A DNA stretch of 11,963 nt from Propionibacteriales bacterium (GTDB lineage Bacteria > Actinomycetota > Actinomycetes > Propionibacteriales > Propionibacteriaceae), in the NCBI GenBank assembly GCA_017882655.1, contig JADGPB010000034.1:1-11963 (forward strand). The letters are read 5' to 3'. Made by a program: the position numbers and the translations under genes. Under the pieces are notes generated by a model that did no database searches, was not told the origin of the DNA, and worked only from the letters and a program-made list of their open reading frames with translations. This document shows, one piece after another, positions 5,613-11,963 of the stretch. Numbering within the stretch: position 1 is the stretch's first letter; every line of letters starts with the position of its first letter.

Positions 5613-7223
5613 GTGGACATCATCGACCGGATCGGGGCCGTCGCGGCCCGTGCCGGCGACCGAGTCGCGCACCGGCACCTGGGCGAGTCCCTCTCGTACG
5701 CTCAGCTCTGGTCGGGATCCTCGGCTCTTGCCGCGCGCATCGCCGGCGAGCTGCCCGACGACGGGAGCCCTGTCGTCGTGTACGGCCACAAGGAGTCGGC
5801 GATGCTCGTCGCGTTCCTGGGCGCGGTGCGGGCGGCCCATCCGTACATCCCCATCGACGTGTCGTGGCCGGCCGACCGCATCTCCAGCGTGATCGACGAG
5901 TCGCGCGCGCGGCTGGTCGTCGCGGTGAGGACGCTGCCCTCCGGAGTGTCGACTGCAGCCACCGTCCTCGACGGATCCGGCCTAGCCGCGAGCACGATCC
6001 CACCTGGCCCCACCCGTCAGGCCCACCCGGTCGCCCCCGACGACCCGTACTACGTCATCTACACCTCCGGCAGCACCGGCCATCCCAAGGGCGTGCAGAT
6101 CACGTCGTCCGCGCTGTCGAACTTCGTCGACTGGGCTGTGTCGCTGGCAGAGATCCGCGTTTTGATACCCCATCGGGCCTCCGACGCCCCCCACGGGCCC
6201 CAGAGCTCGGATGGGGTATCAAAACGAGGATCCGCGACCGCAGAACCCGCCGATGTCTGGCTCAACCAGGCGCCGTTCTCGTTCGACCTGTCCGTCATGG
6301 ACCTCTACTGCGCGCTCGCCACCGGCGCGACGCTCCACAGCATCGACGCCGCCACCGTCGTCAGCCCGCGCCGGCTCCACGACGAGCTGGCGAGCAGTGA
6401 CGTGTCGGTCTGGGTGAGTACGCCGTCGTTCGCCGACCTCTGCCTCGCCGACCCCGGCTTCGACGCGTCGCTGCTGCCGAGGCTGGGCCTGTTCCTGTTC
6501 TGCGGCGAGACTCTGCCGACGGCCACGGCCGCGGCGCTGCGCGAACGCTTCCCCGACGCGCAAGTGGTCAACACGTACGGCCCGACGGAATCCACCGTGG
6601 CCGTCACCAGCGTGGTCATCGGGCCTGAGCACCTCGCCGCCGCGACACTCCCCGTGGGACGGGCCAAACCGGGCACCACCATCCTCATCCGCGACGAGTC
6701 CGGCGCTGCGCTGCCGGCGAACCAGCCCGGCGAGATCCTCATCGCCGGCGACACGGTGTCGGTCGGCTACCTGCACCGTCCCGACCTCACAGCCGGGGCA
6801 TTCACCCTCGTCGACGTGGACGGCGTCCCCACCCCCGCGTACCGCACCGGTGACCTCGGCCACCTGGACGCCGACGGCATGCTCCACTTCGGCGGACGGC
6901 TCGACGGACAGATCAAGCTCCACGGCTACCGGATCGAGCTCGAGGACGTCGAGAACAACCTGCGCCGCGTGACCGGCGTCCAGCAGGCAGCGGTCCTCGC
7001 TGTAAGGAACGAGTCCGGCGTGGTCACGCACCTCCACGGCTTCGTCCAGCTCGCGTCACCGCCCGAGGGCGGGCCACTCGCCGTCGCGACAGCGCTCAAG
7101 AAGGAGCTCCGTGCGTACGTCCCGGACTACATGGTCCCCAAGCTGCTGACCGTCGTCGACCGCATCCCGCTGACCGGCAACGGCAAGGCTGACCGGCGGG
7201 CGCTGCTCGCGAGGGACACATGA
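5613..7223 (+). CDS. dltA: D-alanine--D-alanyl carrier protein ligase
   Basis: Cytoplasmic adenylating enzyme: uses ATP to activate an amino acid, D-alanine in the known family, and loads it on the DltC phosphopantetheine arm. Motifs in order: P-loop TSGSTGHPKG (151-160), LNQAPFSFDLSVMD, FLFCGE with C297, NTYGPTE (320-326), YRTGD (410-414), and the catalytic lysine K525 in GNGKADR. C297 sits where DltA of Bacillus cereus has Cys269, the residue tied to D-alanine choice, which argues for D-Ala. The product is 536 residues against about 505 usual; the excess is largely one in-frame insertion at about residues 181-207, carrying long inverted repeats. The start is GTG 5613, set by GAAAGGGG. It overlaps dltB by 4 nt (ATGA), implying coupled translation. 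Confidence 0.92.
   Translation: MDIIDRIGAVAARAGDRVAHRHLGESLSYAQLWSGSSALAARIAGELPDDGSPVVVYGHKESAMLVAFLGAVRAAHPYIPIDVSWPADRISSVIDESRARLVVAVRTLPSGVSTAATVLDGSGLAASTIPPGPTRQAHPVAPDDPYYVIYTSGSTGHPKGVQITSSALSNFVDWAVSLAEIRVLIPHRASDAPHGPQSSDGVSKRGSATAEPADVWLNQAPFSFDLSVMDLYCALATGATLHSIDAATVVSPRRLHDELASSDVSVWVSTPSFADLCLADPGFDASLLPRLGLFLFCGETLPTATAAALRERFPDAQVVNTYGPTESTVAVTSVVIGPEHLAAATLPVGRAKPGTTILIRDESGAALPANQPGEILIAGDTVSVGYLHRPDLTAGAFTLVDVDGVPTPAYRTGDLGHLDADGMLHFGGRLDGQIKLHGYRIELEDVENNLRRVTGVQQAAVLAVRNESGVVTHLHGFVQLASPPEGGPLAVATALKKELRAYVPDYMVPKLLTVVDRIPLTGNGKADRRALLARDT
6152..6232. repeat. In-frame palindromic insertion element within dltA
   Basis: Two arms, 6152-6174 and 6210-6232, are inverted repeats matching at 22 of 23 positions. 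The inner 17 nt (CGTTTTGATACCCCATC and its complement) are perfect, and the only mismatch is 6157/6227. A 35-nt GC-rich centre (6175-6209) includes GGGCC/GGCCC and could fold further. The 81-nt span is 27 codons and stays open in the dltA frame. It falls between the P-loop and the LNQAPFSFDL motif, where DltA proteins have only about a dozen residues. GATCCGCG also occurs as a direct repeat at 6152-6159 and 6229-6236, but that 77-nt offset is not a multiple of three, so a target duplication is uncertain. No transposase is present. Confidence 0.8.
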
Positions 7224-8365
7224 TCGAGGCGTACGGGTCGCTGTACTGGTTCTACGTCCTCGGCCTGGGGACCGCACCGGCGATCGTGCTGGGTCTGCTC
7301 GGCAAGCGGCTCCGTCCGTACACGCGGGTCGCGACCGTACTCATGGTCGTCCTCATGCTCGGCTGGGCCACCGGGCAGCTGTGGTGGCTCCTCGGCTTCC
7401 TCGTGTTCGAGGTGGCGCTGCTGAAAGGGTGGCTGGACTACCGCGTGGGCCATCCCCACGTGAACCCCTGGATCGCCCGCCTGGTCGCCGCCGGGGCGAC
7501 CGCACCTCTGGTCGCGGTCAAGATCGCCAACCTGTTCCCGACGCTGAGCCTCGGCTTCCTCGGCGTCTCGTACCTCTCGTTCCGCGTCATCGCGATCGTC
7601 CTGGAGATCACGGACGGCCTGATCACCGCGTTGCCACTGGCCGACCTCGTCTTCTTCGTGACGTTCTTCCCGACTCTCGCCAGCGGGCCCGTCGACAGGA
7701 TGCGTCGGTTCCAGCAAGACGCCGACAGGGTGTGGACCCGCGACGAGTATGTCTACCTCCTCGGCCGCGGTACATCGCTGGTGCTCCTCGGCGCCGTGTA
7801 CAAGTTCGTCCTCGCCGCGTGGTTCACCACCCAGCTGGACTGGGCGGTCGGATGGCCGCACACCCTCGCGTACATGTACCTGTACTCCGGTCGCCTGTTC
7901 TTCGACTTCGCCGGCTACTCGGCGATGGCGGTGGGGACGTCGTACGTCTTCGGGATCCGCACCCCGCCGAACTTCCGCCTGCCGTTCGCCGCCGAGTCGA
8001 TCAAGGACTTCTGGAACCGCTGGCACATCTCGTTGTCGTTCTGGTTCCGCGACTACCTCTCCACGCGGCTGACGATGTTCCTCATGCGCACGCGGGTCTT
8101 CAAGGGACATCGCCTCGCCGCCGGCCGGACCGCGCTCATCGCCAACATGGTGCTCATGGGCGCCTGGCACGGGTTCACCCTCCACTACCTGCTGTACGGG
8201 CTGTACCACGGCCTCCTTCTCGCCGGGAACGACTGGTACGAGAGGAGCTGTCCGCTGTACGCGCACCGGCACCACCTCGCGTACCGGCTGATCGCGATCG
8301 CGGTCACGTTCCAGCTCGTCGTGTTCGGCTTCCTGCTGTTCTCCGGCCACATCCTCGCGAGCTGA
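7220..8365 (+). CDS. dltB: DltB, MBOAT-family D-alanyl transfer protein
   Basis: Polytopic membrane O-acyltransferase of 381 residues, usual for DltB (about 380-415). In the known system it forms a membrane funnel, receives D-Ala from DltC at the cytoplasmic face and passes it outward. Visible family motifs: FFPTLASGPVDRMRRF; LYSGRLFFDFAGYSAMAVG; KDFWNRWHISLSFWFRDY with H269; and GAWHGFTLHYLLYGLYHG with H317. H269 and H317 correspond to the two conserved MBOAT histidines, the second being the catalytic one. About ten or more hydrophobic segments are present, starting at residue 10. The ATG overlaps the dltA stop as ATGA. An 80-nt gap separates it from dltC. Confidence 0.93.
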   Translation: MIEAYGSLYWFYVLGLGTAPAIVLGLLGKRLRPYTRVATVLMVVLMLGWATGQLWWLLGFLVFEVALLKGWLDYRVGHPHVNPWIARLVAAGATAPLVAVKIANLFPTLSLGFLGVSYLSFRVIAIVLEITDGLITALPLADLVFFVTFFPTLASGPVDRMRRFQQDADRVWTRDEYVYLLGRGTSLVLLGAVYKFVLAAWFTTQLDWAVGWPHTLAYMYLYSGRLFFDFAGYSAMAVGTSYVFGIRTPPNFRLPFAAESIKDFWNRWHISLSFWFRDYLSTRLTMFLMRTRVFKGHRLAAGRTALIANMVLMGAWHGFTLHYLLYGLYHGLLLAGNDWYERSCPLYAHRHHLAYRLIAIAVTFQLVVFGFLLFSGHILAS

Positions 8366-8435
8366 CCGACGGCCTGAAGCCCATCGTGGTCACTGCCCGG
8401 TACAGTGCTCTGCGGACAGTGTGGTTGCAATGACC

Positions 8436-8443
8436 GAGGAGAG
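8436..8443 (+). promoter_or_regulatory. Ribosome binding site of dltC
   Basis: GAGGAGAG ends 2 nt before the ATG at 8446. It lies at the end of the 80-nt dltB-dltC gap, the only real spacer in the operon. The gap holds a TANNNT sequence (TACAGT, 8401-8406) but no good -35, so an internal promoter is only possible. Confidence 0.65.
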
Positions 8444-8445
8444 CC

Positions 8446-8688
8446 ATGGACGAGGCGCAGGAGCTCGCGGTGCTGCGACTGCTCACCGAGGTGTGCGGCA
8501 CGGACGCGATCGACCAGGAACGCGACGTCGACCTCTTCGACGCCGGACTGCTCGACTCGCTGGGCTTCACCCACCTGCTCGTCGGTCTCGAGGACGACCT
8601 CGGCATCCGCGTACCCCCGACCGCCGTCGAGCGCGACGAGGTGTCGACGGTCAACAGGATCCTCACCTTCGTCTCGGAGCGCCTCTGA
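8446..8688 (+). CDS. dltC: D-alanyl carrier protein
   Basis: Acyl-carrier-type protein of 80 residues, the normal DltC size, cytoplasmic. The attachment site is GLLDSLGF with S38, which should carry 4'-phosphopantetheine and then D-alanine as a thioester. Family signatures around it are LLTEVCGTDAI, DVDLFDAGLLDSLG, LLVGLEDDLGIRVPP and the closing ERDEVSTVNRILTFV, all aligning by eye with Firmicutes DltC. It is acidic, as expected. Only 80 nt from dltB and fused to dltD by a TGATG stop/start overlap. The complete context (ligase, MBOAT, DltD) separates it from a generic fatty-acid or NRPS carrier protein. The transferase that adds the phosphopantetheine is not in this window. Confidence 0.92.
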   Translation: MDEAQELAVLRLLTEVCGTDAIDQERDVDLFDAGLLDSLGFTHLLVGLEDDLGIRVPPTAVERDEVSTVNRILTFVSERL

Positions 8689-9881
8689 TGCGACGAGTCC
8701 TCGCCCTGGCCGCAGGCGTGGCCTTGGCAGCAGGCTTGTTCCTGAGCCCGGCCGCCGACGCGACCGTGCGGCTGCTGACGACCGTCAAGAGCCCGGAGCA
8801 GCGCAGCGTCAGGGTGCTCAACTACGAGAGCCCAGGCCACCGGGAGGATCCCGTCCGGCTGTACAAGCAGGCGATCGCGGGCACGCCGGACGGCGTGACC
8901 AACCTGTACCTCATGGGCAGCTCCGAGCTCGGCGCCCCTGTCGAGCAGAACCCAGGAGTGTGGCTCCCGAAGAACTCGTCCGACTTCGACCTGTACCAGT
9001 CGGGCCGCGGTTTCCAGCAGTCCCTGTACCACGCGATCGAGCTCGCAGCCGTCGCTCCGAACCTCACCAACAACAAGGTCGCCCTCCTCGTCTCGCCCCA
9101 GTGGTTCTCACAGGGGGGCATCAAGGCCGGCGCCTTCGAGTCGGTGTTCTCGTACGCGGCCTGGAACGCGATGCTCGCCAACCCGCACCTGTCCGCCAGC
9201 ACCCGGCAGCGGCTCATCGCCCGCGTCGGCGAACTGATGCCGCAGGTCTGTTCAGTTGGGGCCAGCTGCGCCACGACGGCGCTCGGCACCGTGCAGGAGG
9301 TCATCAACCTTCCGTACGCGGCCTTCGCGGAGCGTGTGGACGAGCTGAGGGCCACGTACCACGGCACCGACTACCGCAAGGCGGTCGCTTACACCGGGGC
9401 TTGGCAGCCCGGCAAGCAAGCGATGGCAACGGTCGACTGGGTGAGCGAGCAGGCGAAGGCCTCCGCGACGGGCAAGAGCAGGATCAGCGACCCGTACGGC
9501 CTCGACGACAGCTACTACGCGAAGCGGATCCTTCCGTACCTCCCGAAGCTCAAGGGCCACGAGTCAGCCGTGACGTACACGTCGTCCAGCGAGTACGGCG
9601 ACCTGCAGCTGTTCCTCGATGTCGCTCATGACCTCGGGATCGACGTGATGCTCGTGTCGCTGCCGGTCAACGGGTTGTGGAGCGACTACACCGGCCTTCC
9701 GCGTGCCGAACGCGACGGCTTCGCGGCCAAGATCCGCAGCATCGCGAGCGCCAACAATGCGCGGCTCACGGATCTGACCGTGAACTCGTACGAGCCGTAC
9801 TACTTCTACGACACCATCCACCTCGGCTGGAGGGGGTGGTTGGATGTCACCCGAGCCTGTTGGGACTTCGCCAGAAGCTGA
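8688..9881 (+). CDS. dltD: DltD, membrane-anchored D-alanyl transfer protein
   Basis: Protein of 397 residues, usual for DltD (about 390-425). A single N-terminal hydrophobic segment (about 4-22, RVLALAAGVALAAGLFL) anchors it, with the catalytic domain outside the membrane. SGNH-like residues are visible: GSSEL (77-81) with the nucleophilic serine S78 or S79, and DTIHLGW with D375 and H378. VSPQWFS and SLPVNGLWSDYTG are DltD-specific blocks. In the current model it takes D-Ala from the DltX tyrosine and places it on teichoic acid. C188 and C194 are close enough for a small disulfide loop. The ATG overlaps the dltC stop (TGATG). Its last 38 nt overlap the downstream small membrane gene. Confidence 0.92.
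   Translation: MRRVLALAAGVALAAGLFLSPAADATVRLLTTVKSPEQRSVRVLNYESPGHREDPVRLYKQAIAGTPDGVTNLYLMGSSELGAPVEQNPGVWLPKNSSDFDLYQSGRGFQQSLYHAIELAAVAPNLTNNKVALLVSPQWFSQGGIKAGAFESVFSYAAWNAMLANPHLSASTRQRLIARVGELMPQVCSVGASCATTALGTVQEVINLPYAAFAERVDELRATYHGTDYRKAVAYTGAWQPGKQAMATVDWVSEQAKASATGKSRISDPYGLDDSYYAKRILPYLPKLKGHESAVTYTSSSEYGDLQLFLDVAHDLGIDVMLVSLPVNGLWSDYTGLPRAERDGFAAKIRSIASANNARLTDLTVNSYEPYYFYDTIHLGWRGWLDVTRACWDFARS
9829..9836 (+). promoter_or_regulatory. Ribosome binding site inside dltD for the dltX-like gene
   Basis: GGAGGGGG lies 7 nt before the ATG at 9844, within the dltD coding sequence. It supports the longer 86-residue product over an internal GTG start at 9892, which has no comparable site. 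Confidence 0.55.
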
Positions 9882-10104
9882 GCGCAGCACCGTGACGGTA
9901 CGGCTGGGCGCTGCGTTGGACAGGATCCAGGCGGCTGGGATCCAGCCGGTGGTGAACCCGGCGAGGAGTCCCTGGACTGCTCCGGCAACGCGACGCAGCC
10001 CACTGCTCTGGTTCGTCGGCGCGTTCGTCGCGACGGCCCTGCTGGTCCTGTTCTGGTTCTTCGTCGCCGACGGATCCGGCGGCTTCATCTACGCGGGCTT
10101 CTGA
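9844..10104 (+). CDS. DltX-like small membrane protein
   Basis: An 86-residue protein: a hydrophilic N-terminal region (1-52, rich in P, A, R and E), one membrane span (about 54-75), then DGSGGFIYAGF at the extreme C-terminus. The ending matches the GxFIYNEF ending of Firmicutes DltX in sequence and register, with Y83 four residues from the end. In the established mechanism that tyrosine accepts D-alanine from DltB before DltD transfers it. DltX is usually about 45-55 residues and encoded before dltA; here it is encoded last, overlaps dltD by 38 nt, and is about 35 residues longer at the N-terminus. Function is inferred from motif, topology and operon. A start at GTG 9892 would give a 70-residue form. 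Confidence 0.78.
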   Translation: MSPEPVGTSPEAERSTVTVRLGAALDRIQAAGIQPVVNPARSPWTAPATRRSPLLWFVGAFVATALLVLFWFFVADGSGGFIYAGF

Positions 10105-10135
10105 GCCCTCAACCCCTCCACTGCACATGAAGACC

Positions 10136-10170
10136 GCGACTTCACAGGCAAAATTCACCTGTGAAGTCGC
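10136..10170. terminator. Strong stem-loop between convergent dlt and PEPCK-like genes
   Basis: A perfect 13-bp stem (GCGACTTCACAGG, 10136-10148; complement 10158-10170) with a 9-nt loop caaaattca. It lies 31 nt after the dltX-like stop and 23 nt beyond the end of the convergent gene. It has no T-run on either side, as is common for actinobacterial hairpin terminators, and its symmetry lets it serve both strands. Confidence 0.7.
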
Positions 10171-10193
10171 ACGAGGGAGCGCTTCCGTACAGC

Positions 10194-11963
10194 TCAGAGC
10201 GGCTGCAGGCCCACGGTCCCGACGAGGCTGGCGCGGTAGTGGTCCTGCTTCACGCGGCCGAGCTCGGCGTACGCGTCGACGAGGCGCTGCTGCACATGGA
10301 GCCGCTCGACCGGATCGGCGTTCGCGTCCTCCGACTGGAACAGCTCCAGCCGGGCCGCCGCGGCCTCGTAGTGGCAGATGTCAGCCTTCTGCTTGGCCGC
10401 CAGGCGTGTCGCGTACCAGTCGCTGGCCAGCACGTTCTCCCTTGTGAACAGCTCACGCAGCTCGGGCGAATGCAGCGTCCAGCCCTCGCTGGAGCGACCC
10501 TTGGCCATGTACTCGAGGAGCGCCCGCAGGGGAGGGACCGCCATCGCGACGGTGTCGTCGTCGATGTAGGACTGGGCGACGCGGCGGTGGGTCTCGACGA
10601 TCACCTCGACCGAGTCGGCGTACACGTCGGCGTCCTGCAGCTCCGGCTTGAGCATCTCCGGCGTGAAGACGGTGCCGGGGTGGAGGAAGATCCGGCCGAA
10701 GAACGCCGTCACGAAGCGCTGGTTGATGCGGTAGCCGAGGCGGCTCGCCTCGATGGCCTTCCCGTCCCGCTCGACGTCGGTGATCGGGTCCAGGTAGCCG
10801 TTGGCGACCAGCCATGCCGCGTCGCGCTCGGCGGGCGACATGCGGCTGAAGACCTCGGGTACGAGCAGGCTGAAGTCGTGGTCGACGCGGACCTTCGGGC
10901 CGATGTGACCGGCCGAGGAGATCCACCCGTCGTACCCGGTCAACGCGTAGCTCAGGAACGCCGCGTTGAGGTCGATGATGCTCGGCAGCATGTTGAACGG
11001 GCCCTTGGTGAGCGCGCCTTCCGAGCCGGCACCGGTCGTCGACGGCGACTTGCCGGTCATCGAGCTGATGAACTCCATGAACAGCTCGGGCAGCTCCATG
11101 TAGTGGAGAGGGTTGTACGAGCAGAGCGCGGGCGCGTCGGCCTCAGGCGGGTTGTTACGGCGCCCGGCAGCGACGATGTCGACCGGCAGCGGCGCGAACT
11201 CACTCAGCGCACGGTGGTGCAGCAGGTGGTCGGCGATGTCGGCCATGGCCGTCGCGACCGGGGTGGACCGGTCGGGTCGCACCTGGAGATAGCGCGGGTT
11301 CTTGCTCGGCTTGCCACCGACGATGCGGGGGTTGGCGGAGCTGACGACGTACGCGGGACCGTCCGTGCTGGTCGCGAAGTCGCCCAACAGCTTCTTCATC
11401 GGGTCCGTGAACTGGCTGAACCCGACGGCGTCCTGCACCATGGCGGCCGCATCCGCCTTCGTCAGCGGCTGGAAGTTGGACAGGAACGTACCGCCTGCCG
11501 CGATGTCACGCTCCGCCTGCTTGTCGTACCCACGGTGGATCGCGTCGTCCGGCCGCTGGAACAGCAGCTCCTCGCAGTTCTTCACGTACTTGCGCGAGAC
11601 CGTGGCGCGGCTGCGGGCGTCGGCGCGTGCCTCCTTGAGGCCCCGGCGCTTGCTGAAGTCGAGGGGTGCCTCGGTGGACGCCAGTACGGTGCTGGCCGTG
11701 ATGTCGTCCTCGGTCTGAACCTTCACGGCCGGGCTGAAGTCGGGGCGCAGGCTGAACAGGCGCCACGAGCCGTCCTCCTCGAAGCCGACGCGGAGCATGT
11801 TGACGACGACCTTGTCGCCGTCGAGCCGCACCATGTTGCCGAGGCGACCGTTGATGATGCTCACGGAGAAGTGGCTGCGCCAGTCGTCGCCCCACTCGGG
11901 CTGGTAGTAGCGCTTGACGAGGTAGAGCAGCTCCTTGATGTGCGCCGGGATGGCCGAGATCTT
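10194..11963 (-). CDS. Probable PPi-type PEP carboxykinase, C-terminal part
   Basis: The last 589 residues of a larger protein whose start lies beyond the right edge; the frame is open to the final base (KISAIPAHIKELL...). I read it as the large (about 1,100-residue) PPi-dependent phosphoenolpyruvate carboxykinase known from Propionibacterium and Entamoeba, which interconverts PEP, CO2 and phosphate with oxaloacetate and pyrophosphate. Support: the motif TGKSPSTTGAGSEGALTKGP (codons at about 11058-10999), NGRLGNMVRLDGDKVVVNMLRVGF near the left of the visible part, and size. It is not the GTP- or ATP-type PEPCK. No signal peptide or membrane span in the visible part. Identification rests on recall of family motifs, so confidence is moderate. 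It converges on the dlt operon across a shared hairpin. Confidence 0.6.
   Translation of the reverse strand, partial: KISAIPAHIKELLYLVKRYYQPEWGDDWRSHFSVSIINGRLGNMVRLDGDKVVVNMLRVGFEEDGSWRLFSLRPDFSPAVKVQTEDDITASTVLASTEAPLDFSKRRGLKEARADARSRATVSRKYVKNCEELLFQRPDDAIHRGYDKQAERDIAAGGTFLSNFQPLTKADAAAMVQDAVGFSQFTDPMKKLLGDFATSTDGPAYVVSSANPRIVGGKPSKNPRYLQVRPDRSTPVATAMADIADHLLHHRALSEFAPLPVDIVAAGRRNNPPEADAPALCSYNPLHYMELPELFMEFISSMTGKSPSTTGAGSEGALTKGPFNMLPSIIDLNAAFLSYALTGYDGWISSAGHIGPKVRVDHDFSLLVPEVFSRMSPAERDAAWLVANGYLDPITDVERDGKAIEASRLGYRINQRFVTAFFGRIFLHPGTVFTPEMLKPELQDADVYADSVEVIVETHRRVAQSYIDDDTVAMAVPPLRALLEYMAKGRSSEGWTLHSPELRELFTRENVLASDWYATRLAAKQKADICHYEAAAARLELFQSEDANADPVERLHVQQRLVDAYAELGRVKQDHYRASLVGTVGLQPL

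Noticed and set aside
6160..6236. Insertion sequence with 8-bp target duplication
   Set aside because: There is no transposase, and removing the 77-nt interval between the GATCCGCG copies would break the dltA frame. It is kept only as a palindromic repeat.
8405..9631. 408-codon plus-strand frame across dltC and dltD
   Set aside because: It is an out-of-frame shadow with R/P-rich low-complexity product; dltC and dltD are well supported in the other frames.
10127..10447. 106-codon plus-strand ORF starting at the hairpin
   Set aside because: It reads through the terminator stem and antisense to the PEPCK-like gene, with a low-complexity product and no ribosome binding site.

Overview
The window reads as high-GC actinobacterial DNA, most likely from the Propionibacteriales (Nocardioides/Aeromicrobium/Propionibacterium-like). 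The grounds are GC-rich third codon positions, GTG starts, several starts without a Shine-Dalgarno that look leaderless, and a large partial gene resembling the PPi-type PEP carboxykinase known from Propionibacterium. The taxonomic placement is inference.

Layout, left to right. Positions 1-1733 (minus) hold an MFS transporter of the CynX/NimT type, followed 9 nt later by a HAD hydrolase cut by the window edge. Positions 1734-2035 form a divergent intergenic region filled by an unusual array of about 21-bp units in two opposed halves. A phosphoribosyltransferase (2036-2530, plus) converges on a two-CBS-domain protein (2546-2974, minus). A cystathionine gamma-synthase-like PLP enzyme (3103-4266, plus) converges on a minus-strand pair: a class I methyltransferase (5531-4800) and a conserved protein of unknown function (4764-4273).

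Positions 5613-10104 (plus) are the most interesting part: a complete D-alanylation (dlt) operon. It comprises dltA (amino-acid adenylation), dltB (MBOAT acyltransferase), dltC (carrier protein), dltD (membrane-anchored SGNH-like esterase), and a small membrane ORF ending in GFIYAGF. That ending matches the acyl-accepting C-terminal motif of Firmicutes DltX. Here the DltX-like gene is last, overlaps dltD by 38 nt, and carries an extra N-terminal region of about 50 residues. In the usual model DltA loads D-alanine on DltC, DltB passes it across the membrane to the DltX tyrosine, and DltD moves it to teichoic acid. The polymer and even the amino acid in this organism are not shown by the sequence.

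dltA also contains an in-frame insertion bounded by near-perfect 23-nt inverted repeats, resembling a small palindromic mobile repeat that became protein-coding.

A strong 13-bp stem-loop (10136-10170) separates the dlt operon from a convergent, incomplete minus-strand gene (10194-11963), the C-terminal part of a probable PPi-type PEP carboxykinase. No rRNA, tRNA, CRISPR array or transposase gene was seen.
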